Assembly: GCA_027923505.1 (NCBI GenBank)
Contig: BROI01000013.1
Span: 744,001 to 808,000, forward strand
Length of the DNA: 64,000 nucleotides
From: Mayamaea pseudoterrestris
Taxonomy: Eukaryota > Bacillariophyta > Bacillariophyceae > Sellaphorales > Sellaphoraceae
Direction of reading: 5' to 3'
Part shown: positions 39,283 to 52,200 of the stretch, piece after piece
Numbering within the stretch: the first letter of the stretch is position 1
Layout of the letters: every line of letters begins with the position of its first letter
Notes under the pieces: model-generated
Seen by the model: the letters and a program-made list of their open reading frames with translations, nothing else
What the model was told of the DNA's origin: nothing
Database searches by the model: none
Made by a program: the position numbers and the translations under genes

Positions 39283-40067
39283 CTTGTTGCTGACTGGTTG
39301 GTATAATAACTGGCCACACTGCGGATCCGTTTGTGGACGTGCGATGGAGACGATGATGTGAAGCATCGGCACGCGCAAGCATGCGGCGCTTCGAAGGATC
39401 TTCATAAACAGCGGCGCGCCGTTTTATCGAAATCTGTTTGGCACGACTGCTTACCAGTAACGCTGCGACGAAATGAGAGGATGCATTAGCTATCTACAGT
39501 AATCCTATTCAATAGAAATACATGTCACCATGGAATGGTCTACACAATGGGCATGGCCAATATTACGTAGCCAATTTCTCACCCAAAGCTAACCCGTAAT
39601 TTGCGACGAGCAAGAATATTGATATTGCATCTTCTTTCGACTGCAGCGTATGGGCGTACGTATGAGCTCGCTACTGCTAAGGAACGCAGCGCCACATGCA
39701 CTCGTAACGAACGGTCCATTGCCCATATCTTCCGGTCCGCTTTTCGAGAGAATGAAGGTGTTGCATGCATGCTACCAGTGTGCGTGTGAGTGCTTGTACA
39801 CCTGGGTGTGAGCCGCTTGGCCGACAGCGCGCGATAGTGCAATTATAGTATGTCATTGATCGCAGCATGGCTCTGATGTCTTGTATCACAAGCTCTACCA
39901 TGAGCAGAGTATGAGTATCGCGTTTCACTATACGTGAATGCTATAGTTATACCGATATGCATTAGTCTAGCTTACAAATTATTGCACTAAGAAGTCTGCT
40001 ACGCAATACCACCTTATGCAACATCATTGTTTTACAATGCAGCAAAGTATCATTCCGAGCACCCTTT
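39283..40067. other. Intergenic region, 785 bp
   Basis: Between GPI-type members 2 and 3. Small frames on both strands (39579-39928) do not resemble proteins. Nothing recognised. Confidence 0.4.
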
Positions 40068-40775
40068 TTATTGCAGAAGCGACACCACTGACAGTAATAG
40101 TAACCCTCCCAAGCGTTTCGTAATAGCTGCTCCACTGGTAGCCGCATTGTCATCCAAGATGCTATCCTCCGAGTTGGCATCGTCCGTGTCCGCTGCCGCC
40201 GTCGTTGGAGCAGCAGCAGGCGCACTAGTAGCACCACCAGCCGCAGGCGCGCTAGTAGCTCCTCCAGCGGCAGCTTGCGGCAAGGTGGAGAGTGGATAAA
40301 AGATGAACACGTCCTCGCATTCCACGCTGCGTCCATCCGGCAGGTTGCTGCAGTCGGCGCTCAGCTCCTGCATGTCATTGTCATCATCCAAACAGAGACT
40401 GCACGCGCGGCACTCCTCATTGTTCACCAAGACGGTGCAGTTGCCCACGTTTTCCCACGACACACTGACGCTCACATTGGTTTCGTAGTCGGCCGCATTG
40501 TCGAGCGTCGACACGTCCGTGCCATTCTCCAGTCCATTGTAAAAGAAGAAGTCGTACGTATTGGGACCAAGGTAAACGGTCGTGCCATTCTCCAGCATGG
40601 CCGGGGACGGCGTCGTGCCGCCGTACGTGGCGCAAACGATGGGGTCGTTGTCTTCGCCTTCGAAATCAACCTCGGCGCACGTGACAGTGGTGCTGAGAAA
40701 GGCGGCAGCGTCCGCGTAGCGAGTAGTGCATGATGCAATCAAGACTGTCAAGAGAAGCAGGGAGGAACGAAACAT
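40068..40775 (-). CDS. Putative GPI-anchored secreted glycoprotein, cluster member 3
   Basis: 235 residues from the ATG at 40775 (MFRSSLLLLTVLIAS), chosen by alignment with the two neighbours. The ectodomain of about 140 residues has paired cysteines (CRACSLCLDD), four N-glycosylation sequons (two NGT, NVS, NCT) and looks folded. A linker repeats GGATSAPAA twice and is followed by DTDDANSEDSIL, shared with member 2. The C-terminus is a hydrophobic tail (RLGGLLLLSVVSLLQ), as in GPI signals. The function is unknown; a cell-surface or wall role is likely from topology alone. Confidence 0.75.
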   Translation of the reverse strand: MFRSSLLLLTVLIASCTTRYADAAAFLSTTVTCAEVDFEGEDNDPIVCATYGGTTPSPAMLENGTTVYLGPNTYDFFFYNGLENGTDVSTLDNAADYETNVSVSVSWENVGNCTVLVNNEECRACSLCLDDDNDMQELSADCSNLPDGRSVECEDVFIFYPLSTLPQAAAGGATSAPAAGGATSAPAAAPTTAAADTDDANSEDSILDDNAATSGAAITKRLGGLLLLSVVSLLQ

Positions 40776-41396
40776 ATTATATATATAATGTATCTTCGTA
40801 TGTAGTAGCAGCAAGGCAGCTGGCAATTCGTGGCAATGGTTGCAGTCGGAACAAGCGCAAGGATCCATGGTCGAGGTGCATCAAAGATACTCGGCACGGG
40901 CAAGCCGTTGCGACAAATAATATATGAGCGCGCGCCTGATTATGAGTTTCGCTGCGACGCTAGTTTTTTCCGAGTGGCTAGCTACCGTGCGAAAGCCAAC
41001 GGGAATAGGCAGCGGAAATACAAAGCAATAATGGAGTTAATTAATTGAAAAAAGATATAGTTTTGCTATTGACATCAATATAAATGGCAAATACAAGCAA
41101 ATTGATAATGCCCCAGGAGTCTAAGCTGGCGAGTCATTCCGATGGCTGGATTCAACTTGCAATAGATCCTCAAGGCCATTAAATTTTGGTAATTGAAATA
41201 CACTTGCCAAACGCTCAGTAGTTCGAATAAGCAGTAGATGGCTTGTCGTTACCATTCAACATACCCTATTCAAGTGACGAAAAGTATTCATTCGCTAAGA
41301 CATTACGATTGCAAGGCGATTGGACTTTAGCCGCGACTATTACAAGATTGCAACTTTTCGTTTATCCAAACAATCTACCTAATTAAATATTCATTT
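40776..41396. other. Intergenic region, 621 bp
   Basis: Between GPI-type member 3 and SDF2. Very AT-rich from about 41035 to 41100 and 41330 to 41396. No feature recognised. Confidence 0.4.
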
Positions 41397-42083
41397 CTAT
41401 TTACTAACGTAGACTCCTTGATCCACTGTGAACAATCCAAACTGATCCGCCGCCGATCGCCCAAAGGCTTCCAAATGCCCCATAATGGGACAGTTTCCAC
41501 CACAATTTTGCGCGGTAAATTCAAGACTGGCGCTGGTTCCCAAATACTTTTGCGTATCCACGTGAAAGAATCGCACCTGGTCGCTGCGGCGCCAGTGTTT
41601 CGACTTCTTGTTCACACATTCGACAATAAAATTGTCACCATTGTCTCCTTGACCATCGCCTTGTCCATAGGCAGACATTTCCTGCTGCCGACTCAGTACG
41701 CTTGGAACGGCGTGCGAGTGCAGATTGCGCCGCGTGTTCAAATGCGTCAAGCGAATCGTAGCGCCGCACGCAATCAAGGTTCCGGCAATGCAGTCGGGCT
41801 CGCCGTGTTTGGCGCGAATCCACCAGAGTGTATCTGTCGTGACGGGGTCCTGCACGAATGTGACAATCTGCTGGCCGCTGCCGGCATTTAGATTCTTGGG
41901 CTCGCTGTTCAAGTAGTAGTTTGTTTCCTTGTGCTTGATTTTGATGGCGCTGCCGCACGTGACGATGGACTCGTCGTCGTCGTGGCTGCTGCTGCTTGAT
42001 GCGGCGCGGCAAACGCTACAGATGAGAAGGAAAATGGAGAATATGGAGAAACCGATTCTTTTATTATTTATTGTATTCGTCAT
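41397..42083 (-). CDS. SDF2: SDF2-like MIR-domain protein of the ER lumen
   Basis: An ER chaperone-associated lectin-like protein that, in plants and animals, partners with ERdj3-type J-proteins. 228 residues: signal peptide (SIFSIFLLICSVCRA), a Ser/Asp-rich linker, then three MIR repeats forming a beta-trefoil. VTCGSAIKIKH and YYLNSE begin repeat 1; ACGATIRLTHLNTRRNLHSH, with LSRQQEMSAYG, is repeat 2; QVRFFHVDTQKYLGT is repeat 3. Order and spacing match SDF2 closely. There is no clear KDEL-like ending (it ends VYVSK). It lies downstream of the GPI-type genes' strand-mates, so the segment 38-42 kb is rich in secretory-pathway genes. Confidence 0.93.
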   Translation of the reverse strand: MTNTINNKRIGFSIFSIFLLICSVCRAASSSSSHDDDESIVTCGSAIKIKHKETNYYLNSEPKNLNAGSGQQIVTFVQDPVTTDTLWWIRAKHGEPDCIAGTLIACGATIRLTHLNTRRNLHSHAVPSVLSRQQEMSAYGQGDGQGDNGDNFIVECVNKKSKHWRRSDQVRFFHVDTQKYLGTSASLEFTAQNCGGNCPIMGHLEAFGRSAADQFGLFTVDQGVYVSK

Positions 42084-43248
42084 GATGATCCGTCTCTGCA
42101 GGTTGACGCTGTGAGTAAGGCAGACGAAATCTCGTCATGGCCGAACATTTTTCCGTCGGCAAGTTCCTCGTGGCAGAAACGGAGCGACATAATGGCACGC
42201 CGGGCGAGTATGCCTGGCTCGTCGCTTGGCGTCGAACAAGGCGGAACATAAACGAAAGTATGTCGCACCACGACCAAATTGGCGATGAATCCGTCGATTA
42301 ATCGACCCACCACAGAATTTGCAAGCCGACGACTACGTGACAATGCAAGTTCAGGCCTCTGCTCCGCAGTGGCTTTGTTTCGAACGCGAGTCTACTTTGT
42401 GAATCGCCAGTAGTAATGCGGGAGAGACGCCCAACTTGAGCGTCAAGCGTCACGAATCACGAGCAAGCCTTTTGACGACTACCTTCTCGCTGTCCTCTCC
42501 ATCAATCTCGCAACCCGACTCTTCCGAAACAGTAAAATGATAGTTGCAGTTTGCTGCTCCACAGCAACGCAGTCTTTGAGCTTCTTCGTGTCAGATGCAA
42601 TTTCCTTTCTTTCATCGAAATTGCGAACGATCAAGGCTCGCGGCTCGCCGAATACAAGCAACAAGCACTCTCATTTCGGCAGTCCGCGTATTCGATAGTA
42701 TATGCTGCTCCGTATCGATCGTTTGCAACCCTTTTATTGTCCGCAAATCCAAAGCGACAAGTGATGCGTTCGCTGAAGAGACTAGACGATTGACAGTTGC
42801 AACGTCGCTTTTTACATTGTCAACCCTTAACACGAGCGCGACTTTCCACACAGCCACACAGCAACATGGCATTACCGAGCGATGCAACGCCCTGATATGA
42901 AAAAATGTGGCAGCCGCTAGCCAACTGGTTCTTGGGTTGTTATGAGTGACGACTGTGTATGGTCGCGTCGAATAAGGGGGGGAAAGCAGCCGACACAGAC
43001 TATAACACACGATTGCAGCTGAGATCAGTGTAAATGATGATGAGATTCCCTTTCTGTTTGTAGACGAGTGCATACCTTTTGAAAATGCAAGATCTGGCAG
43101 CAATTAAATAAAGCTTTTGAACTTTTAAATACTGCTCGGAACAAGCGATGAGTGGTTGGAGAGCCGTTTTCTTTTGCCGAATCGCAAGCTTCGCCACTCT
43201 ACAAGTGACAGTAGCGGAAAACTTAAAGAGCAATGCAATACTAACAAG
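42084..43248. other. Intergenic region, 1,165 bp
   Basis: The largest gap in the window, between the SDF2 promoter and the 3' end of the giant gene. Frames at 42595-42900 (plus) and 42612-43103 (minus) overlap each other, have no ATG-to-homology support and are not called. Nothing recognised. Confidence 0.4.
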
Positions 43249-46200
43249 TTAAGCATCTATGTCATACCCATACCGGCGATTCAGTTCCTCGTCGCTGACA
43301 AAATGCGATCCTCCACCGCATCTCCATCCGCCGCCTTGCTTGTACCATGTGAACCCAGCTGGACATGCACTGATGGCCCGAAGGCGTGCACGGGTAGCTT
43401 CCGTGCGACGTCGTTCCTCTTCCAGTTGAATTCTCACTTGCTCCAACCGCCTTCGCTCCATTTCTGCTTCGTGACGACGTCGCTCTTCCTCCTGTTCGCG
43501 CCGTTGGCGTTCCTCTTCCAGTCGTTTCCTCTCGAGCTCGAGTTGCGCCGCGAGACGACGCTTTTCCTCGGCAACAATCTCTGCCTGAATGCGAGCTTCT
43601 TCCTCGTCCAACAAGCGTTGCTCCTCTGCAAGTCGCTTGACTTCAGCTTCGTATCTCTCCCTGCATTCCTCGCTGTGTCTGACATGCTCGTCGTAAGCCT
43701 GCCTTGCTTGGAAGGTTTCATTCTCGTGGTCTTTATCTCGAGACTTGGCGGCCTGCAGCGCCGCCCAGACATCATCTGGCACTCCATCGTCCCTTCCATC
43801 GTCTTTTCCATCGTCCTCTCCATCGTCCCTACTCATTTCAAATTTATGCGAACCGCATTCTGAATCTTCGTCCTTTACATCGTCCGCCTTGCCCTCTGCT
43901 TGTTCGAATTGGAAACTTTGATCGCCCATTTCTGCTCCTTGGCTGGCGAATGCTTTCTTTTGTTCGCTGTTCGTAGATTCGGCAATGGCTGTAGGGAGCA
44001 AATCAACATCATTGATTCTTTCACTCATACCCGGACGTCTATGTTTTGGTTTGCGAGATGTGATCATAGCAGCCATGGCTTCGTCAACGTCGGCGAGTTC
44101 AATATTCCGACCGGTCGTCTGTTCTGTACTATCATACGCCCGAACAGCCCAATTAGATTTCGCCTCGTCCCATAACTGTTTCACGTCACGACCGTTAGCC
44201 CAGCCGTCGTAAGTGATGAGTTCTTCGCAACCAGTCCCAATCTGGTGCAATACTTCGCTATTGAGTGGCGAAAAGCCATCCCGTTGACAGCACCGATCGA
44301 AAAATGACGCACAATCCTGTGGGTCCCAGTCCGGAAACTCGAAAAAATGCTGAAAGCGACTTCGTAATCCACTGTTGGCTCGAAGCATTTCATCTATCTC
44401 GTAAGGATAACCAGCAATGACGATAGTCACGTCCTGATAGTCTTCGCTCGTCATACCGGCAACTAGCGTATCACATGCTTCGGCGCCAAAACTACCTTTC
44501 GAAAGATTGTAAGCTTCATCAACGAAAAGGAGTCCGCCTTTTGCTTCACGAAGTTTCTCGCGCACTTTGGGGGCTGTCTGGCCGACGTGCTGCCCTTGCA
44601 AATCAAGAGCTGCCACTTCCACCACTTTATCCGATGGTTTCAGCCCCAATCCAAACAATACGCGCGCGATGCTGCGAGCAACCGTTGTCTTGCCCGTACC
44701 TGCATTAGAAAATCTAACGTGAGTTAAAAAGATTTCAGTTAATCCACCATCGGCGCTTCTGCTCCTTACCTGGCGAGCCAGTGAACACAAAGTGTCCGAG
44801 TGTGGGCAGCCCATTGCCTTCCCGGCGAGCCACGGCCCATGTTTTCCTCAGACGTTCAACTTTCTCTTTAATCTTCTCCATTCGGAAAAGTGTTTCAAGA
44901 TCAGAAAGAGGGTCATGATTGGGATCAAGATTAGATATCTTGCCAATCCTAGCCATGACCATTGACTCCAGGGCGCTCTTTACATCAGACTCGGCAATGG
45001 ACTTCTCAATCACCGGGACGCTATGCACTCGCTCAGACCGGTTGCTTTTGGTCTCCTTCCAAATCTGTACTACATCGCGACCATTACCCCATCCGTCAAG
45101 TTGGCAGATACGGCTGCATCCTTCGTGCATAACGGCAGCGACTGTTTCCTGGAGCACAAACCCTTCTTTCGACGCTAACGACGTAAAGTAGTGAACACAA
45201 TCATCTGGCTTCCAATCCTCAAACTCAAAAAAGTTCGTGAAACGACTTTTTAATCCGACGTTGGTGTCAAGCATTCGATTTATCTCTGTCGAATAGCCGG
45301 CAATTACAATGATCACATCGGAAAAATCCTTGCTGGTCATTGCAGCGACCAAGGTATCGCAAGCCTCAATGCCGTATTGGCCTTCTCCTAATCCATATGC
45401 TTCGTCAATAAAAAGAATACCACCTTTCGCTTCTTTCAGTGCATCATTGACCTTGGTCTTCGTGTGCCCGACAAAGTCAGCCGTAAGGTTCTTCGCAGAA
45501 GTCTCGACAATTTTATTGGAAGGTAAAAGCTGGAGACCGAAAAGGATGTCCGCCATGGCTCTCGCGACTGTCGTCTTTCCCGTACCTTCAAATGAATTAG
45601 ATTTAGATGTTTTTTCGTTTGCAGAAGCTTATATACCAGAAGGTACTTACCAGGCGAACCTAGAAACACGAAATGGCCAAGGGTCGGTTCGTCGCCACCC
45701 TCACGTTGTTGGACGTCCCAGTCCAAACGCATTTTGTTGAGTTTTGCTTTTACCTTGTCCATTCGATACAGTTGGTCAAGTTGAGAAAGCGGATCAGCAT
45801 GTCGTTCACCGCGGGCAAGACCAGGATCCTCAATATCATTGCGATTTAATATAAAGTTTGTCTCAGATGCACGTTTTGCGGCCTTGAGCATTGCTTTGTT
45901 CACTAAAGTTTCAACGCTGCCTGCATTGCCAAAGTGTGTCTGCTTCTTCTGAATTTGCAATATATCTAAAGCTTTTTCTCGGAAGGAAAAGTCGGCGTTG
46001 ACTTCATTTACCTTTAGATACGAGTCAAGAATTTCTAAAAGTTCATTCTCGCTATAGTCCTCGAAATAGAAAGCTTGATCTTTCGGAAATCGGCGAGCAA
46101 GCCCAGGGTTTTGATTTTCAATCATCTTGATCATTTGTACTTCATATCCTACAAGAAGCACCGCAATATCATCAGACGAGGTGCCTTGGACCTTCTCGAC

Positions 46201-49200
46201 AAGCGTATCGAGCACTTGCTTTCCATATAAATTGTCATCGAGACTATATGCTGGGAACGTGTACGGTACAGTACAGAGGGATGGCATGAGTTAAACAAAG
46301 TTCACGAGAATCAGAAATCGCAGTGTCACCGAGCCATACCTTCGTCGACGATCAGCACCTTTCCCTTCGCGCCTTCCAAAATCGCATTAGATTTTGACTG
46401 TGATTCACCGACATGACTGCCAACAAAATCCGAAGCTGCCTTCATCACAACGCCGCCAATCGACAGAAAACCTAGTTCTTTCAAAAGGCGTCCATATAAC
46501 TTGGCGAACGTGGTTTTCCCCGTGCCTGCATACAACAATTAGCGATTAATGTCATGTGATTCTTGATACAAGTTGCACTCGACCTAACAGATACTCACCT
46601 GGATTGCCCATTAGCAAGCGGTTGAGGGACACCGGTAACTGCTGTTTGCCAAGGAGTTCTAACTGATAATTTGTGCCGCATAATTCCACAAAATCTTGGA
46701 CGCTCGATTTTATTCGTCTCCAGCCTATCTTACAGTCGATCTCATCCAGGACCTTTTGCAACTTTTCGCTTGATAGACGGGGATCTGTTCCAATCACATC
46801 TTCAATTGTCAGCCGCATAGTATCAAGACCAAAGTTCCGTCCAAGACGCGCCATTGCGGTTTGCGTCGCCAGTTCGAGGCGTCGGCGGACCTCCTGGACA
46901 AGGAAGAAAAAGGTGATTAGCAACAACTTGCTTTACGGCAGCAAGAACCACATGCCAACGAACACGTACTCTCGCATTGCCAAAGCCCTTTCCTCCCTTC
47001 ATTTTCGTCAAGCGTCGTCCGACTACATCAGACACGCCATCGTCCTCCTCCCATTTTCTCTTTGTTCGCATCTCGGCCCAAATCGTTTTGAGTTCATCCT
47101 CGTCAAAATCCTCGAATTGCACCTCGCGGAATCGGCTCTTCAGACCTTCATTATAGGCAAAAAACTTCTTCTGAAAGTCATCCTCGTATCCGGCAAGTAT
47201 AACTGAAATACGGTCGCGATCGTTTTCTGTTAACGTTAAAAGTTCATTCACGATTGGTTTCCCCTTGAAGTCATTGACTGGGTCAAGATCATAGGCTTCG
47301 TCAACGAAAAGCACTCCATTGAGCGCACTGTTGATAGTCTTTCGAAACTCATCAGCGCCATCATCTTTGACGGCTTGCGCAGTGCATTCGAAAATCTTGT
47401 TCTCAGCCCGAATTCCTGAATCACACAAGATGGCTGCAAACAGTCGGGCCACCGTTGTTTTCCTGGCAGTGACGGAAGTAGCTATGAGTACGTGTGATAT
47501 TGGGTCAATTCAGGCAGCGGCTTTGAGCTCGTACTTACCCAGTCCCTGGGTTACCTAAGAAGCAATAGTTTGCAGCTATCGAATTCGCTTTCCGCGTTTC
47601 ATCGTCCATTGTTTTCAGCTGTAGAGCTGTTTGCCATATGCGCAATGCTTCTTGTTTAACTTTCAACAAGCCCGTCAGGCGCAAGAGATCACTAGTTGCC
47701 TCAGATAACGTGTCCGCAGGATGATGAGTTTGGAGATCAGTCCATTCGCTCCATAGATCAGCGTGAGGATCCGACTTCTTAATGGCTGTGCTTTGCATTA
47801 GCGTCCCATTCACGATGTCGCGCTCGGCTTGGCTCAATACGTCAATCTGTAGAGGGAAAAACTCGAAAAACGTGGAGAGCAATCTAGTGCAATCACGGCT
47901 CTCGAGTCGAGCTGCCACTATCAAGGCCCATGGATGAAGCAAGTCATGAGTTGAGCGCACATGGCGGATGTACGTGTCGAAATGAGATTGAGCTTCAATT
48001 TGCGACCACTGCTGCAACAATTCTGCTGCCATGAGCAAGTGCAAAAGCGGGGCATCCAAAGTCTGTGACAAAGTGCGAATGTATTTGATGCCTTTCATTG
48101 CTGCAGCATCAGGATGAATGAATTGCATCTTATCCAAAATGCTCTGTTGGGCATTAGAAGGAATGCTATCATGATCGATGCCTCCGGTCCATTGCACATC
48201 AAGCTTGTAACCTTCAAGCCTTGTCGTCTGGAGCATACTTTCAGCACGCGCTTCTAGTTCTTCTGTAAAAGCAAGATCTGAGTCGACAGACGATTCGTCG
48301 TCCAGTTCGGCCTCAGTAGTCTGGACTCCATCTGGGTTGCTGCACGCGGCAACAAGCAAACACCCTTTGGGTGGTAGATTGAACCGCAATGATCGACTTT
48401 CCACACACTCGGGTTGTACGTCAGCGAGGCTTTTGGAGAGGTCGAGCAGCTGCTGTCGGGACAGAGTCAAACGGCAGAATGCAACGACCGGGTACGGATC
48501 AAAAACAAGCAGATTGTGAATTTTGTCAAGTTGGTAAGTCATTGAGTCGTATCCGTCGAAGGCAATTCCTCGAGCTAGCTTTTCCTTTAGCTTAGAATTG
48601 CTTGGTGGTGGGTCCTTAAGTACTTTCGTTTTTGCAACTGCAGCGTAACCAAGCAGCAACGTACAGGATTCTCCCTTGATCGACAAGTTAGCAAGATTCT
48701 CTTTGCTCCATAGCATGCTTATCATCCCATGAAAGCTATTGGCACCATTAACGAAAAATTTGGGATTGAAAGAATCCAATCCTGCATTCTTTCGTAGAAG
48801 GTTTCGGAAACAAGGAACACGAGCGCTTTGGAAGTACCACTTTTCGTGGATATCACTACATTCAAGCAACCTTTCTCGACAAATCTTTAGCAGCTTCTTT
48901 TCTTTCTGGATAAAGAGCTTGTCGCGGTTAGGAAACCATGTGATACATTCATCAGGAATGCCATGAAGCAGCTTTCTAAATTCGGCTTCTCCAGTAAACG
49001 CAGCCTGATTGTCGATCGCCCGATTAGCTTCGTCGAGCGAACAACTTGGGCAGTCAATAGGGACACCTTCTGAGCATTGCTTGATGCCTGGCACCGTGTG
49101 CTTTCCAGACCGGCATGTCCAAGTTGACGCGTCCAAGCAAGCTGCCTGGGCATTAAAGTCGCACGGAACCTCAAGCTTTTTGCTGCAATTGTTAAAATTC

Positions 49201-52200
49201 CAGCAGTCAACAAGCTTCGTAAAAGGGCAAACAATGTCGTTTTCACCGGCCGAGTACTGTTCAGCTTCAAAACACTTTGCCTCGACAGTGTGACCACATG
49301 CAAGCTTTACTTGCACGATGCTTAAGCATTCATGGATTGCAGCTCTGCTACTCAACATTGATACAAGTGTGGAGCAGCTCTTTGGTGTCACGTGGCCACA
49401 CGGAAGAACCATTGTAAGTGATTGATTGCAGGCCGATGAAATACTCCGGCATGCATCCGAAGAGAGCTTTTCAAGATCAAATGCAAGCCGGCTACTTTGG
49501 GATATTTCCTTGTCCTTGTAAATCTTCTCATAAACATCTGGCTCCCACAATGATGCTGAAACCAGGTCTTGCTTAACAAAACAAGAAACTCGTATCTCGT
49601 GTCCACAAAGCGGACTCCTCATATGCACCTTCACACGACAAGGCTTCGCCGGTGTGTATACTTCCGAGCACATGACTTCTTCAACATGACCGCAATTACG
49701 AACCAATTTAACTTTTTCGCGGCAGCCTGACAAACCAAAGTTCGACTGACGAGAAGACACGAGGCCTTCTTTAAACTCAAGCGCAGCAATCGGGGCGGTT
49801 ATACCAAGCGCCGTCAGCTCCTCTAGCTTCGTGCATGAGAGACGAACTGGGTGACCACAGGAGGGATGCCTTCCATTGACAAGTGTACTGCACGGTGAAA
49901 GGGAGCAATTTCGGGCAAAAGCTTCACGGCAGGCCATCGTCATTGTATGACCACATGTTCGAACAAGTGTAACTTTCTCTTGACAAGCGAAGTCCTGAGG
50001 ACCGTAAATAACACCCTCCTTTACTTGGCCAACAATTTCAGCATTGACCCCGGTCCAGTCGCTAAGCTTGAGCGCCACTAAACAGGGTACATCTTGAACG
50101 TGCCCACAACGAGGCAACCGAACGCTTACAAGCTGGTCGCAAACAAAAGTCTCGCGACCTGCTAAGATTTGACTTTTCCGACAGCACTGCAGTTTCTTGG
50201 AGTGGCCACATGGTGGATCGTATATGTCCTCCTGCTTACAGGCCACGAGATTGGGTTCAGCGTTATACATCGACAGCTCGTTGCACTTTACTTCTAAAAT
50301 ATGACCACACGATGGAAAGGTGTATGGAACTGGCGACATTAACTTGCAAACGGGAAGGGACATTTGACCGGCAGAAATTTGTCTATCCTTGCTACACGCC
50401 AACTTGCTGGTGTGTCCGCAGGGGAGCGTTCTTATCACCTGAGTGGGACACTGGTAAAAGGACATGACAGATTCATAACTCGTTGAATTTTGTGCAACCG
50501 CAGCATTCTTAAACGCTACGGAGCATGCTACCTTCCCGGGATGCCGGTCGCATGGTGACTCTAATTGCACTTCGCACTGTTTTCTATGCTGTTTCACGGG
50601 CCAATGACAGTCAAGCGAACAAAAATGTCCGCACCCAAGTTTATGCTGGCAAGGCTCTTTACAAAATCCTCGTCGAAGTTCCCGATCTGTTGATGCCAAG
50701 AACGTATTGCTGCGGTGGACTGGACAACAAAGAGGCAGCGCCGGCCCAGTTCTCACGCCGCTGAATAGTTGGTCACTGTTTTGTTGTGAATAGGTATCAT
50801 CTCCTCTCGCCATCTTGAGCTGCTCAAAGGTCTGCGCCCAATGAGCCGGCACACCAGAACTCTCGAAATAGCGAGTGTTTGCAATGAGGTAACATCCCAA
50901 ACGCGCCCGACTCAACAGGACTATCATGCGATTTACAAGCTTAACTGTGTGAAGAAGTGTGTTAAGTGCTAGCTTATAGAGTATAATCGATTAGCAGCCT
51001 CAACTTACCGAAACCAGTCTTCGAGTTTTCATCAACAACAAGACTACATATTATAATATCTTCTTCGTCGCCTTGGAAGCGGTCGACTGTTGATACGCGC
51101 ACAGTCTCATTGCCAACCGGTGCCCTCGGAAGCAGCTGCAAAGGTTGCAAATGCGGCTCTTTGATAAGCATCTCTCTCAACAACATTAGCTGCCCTTTGT
51201 ATGGAGTCAGCACGGCTATCGATGATCGTGGGACGCCACACTCAACAAGATAGGCGACGAGCGAGCAGGTCATTCGCGCTTCGAGCTGGTTAACTCTTGA
51301 CACGCCAACTTTGGATCTCCCCTGCTGACCTTCGTGAGTCCAAAGGAAGATGTGAGGAGCTACGCCTGGAATCTCGCGTCCTGCAGTTGATGAAGATTCA
51401 ACTATTGCCTTCAGAGCTGGACTGGCTCTGGCGCCAACAACCTGCGATTTACAGGTTTCATGATCCTCAATCGCTGTGATATCTTCATAAAAACCCCGAG
51501 TCAAATCACATATGTTTGACCTCATGCGCCGTTGGAGCGATAAGACCGTCGAAGGTACCGCGTGACTCGTAGGGGCTTCAATAAGTCGCTCAAACATGGA
51601 ATTGTTGATTTTGTTGAATACTTCAAAGTCGAAGCGACTCATGACCGAAGGTTTAAGCTGCCGATGATCACCAATGAGCTCAAGTTTGACTGTACTTTCA
51701 GTCAGACAAGAAAATAATAAAGGTTCGAGGACTTCAGAGGCCTCTTCCACAATCACCGCGAACGGCCGCGTCTTCCGAATGGATTCCAAACGAGTAATGC
51801 AACCAACCATCGTACCACCAATCACTGACTTGTTTTCGTAAACTTTGGCTTTCGCGCGGATTTTCGCCTCCTGCAAGTCTGCTCGCGCCTGCAATAGTGC
51901 ATCCTTTATTTCCATGCCCGCTGCCGTAAGCAATCGTCGCAGCTCGTCCATCAAAGCCTGCACTGCTGACCAGCGCTCCTCTAGCGTCATCTCCCATGTC
52001 CAATCCTTAACATCAACAAAGCTCGATGCATCTTGATTTGTTGCTGCGTCATGAAAAAGGTCCATATCCTGTTTGCTCCTATCCGAATAGCTTGACTCCA
52101 CTGAATCACCATCGTCGACTTCAAAAACTTCCCGCAAATGTTGCATCGCTTCTGCTTCGTCGTTCAGATCAGCTTCATCGCTGTCAATAATTTCTGCAGC

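Noticed and set aside
42612-43103. A 163-codon minus-strand frame between SDF2 and the giant gene
   Set aside because: It overlaps a comparable plus-strand frame, shows no domain or signal, and is not conserved with anything I know.
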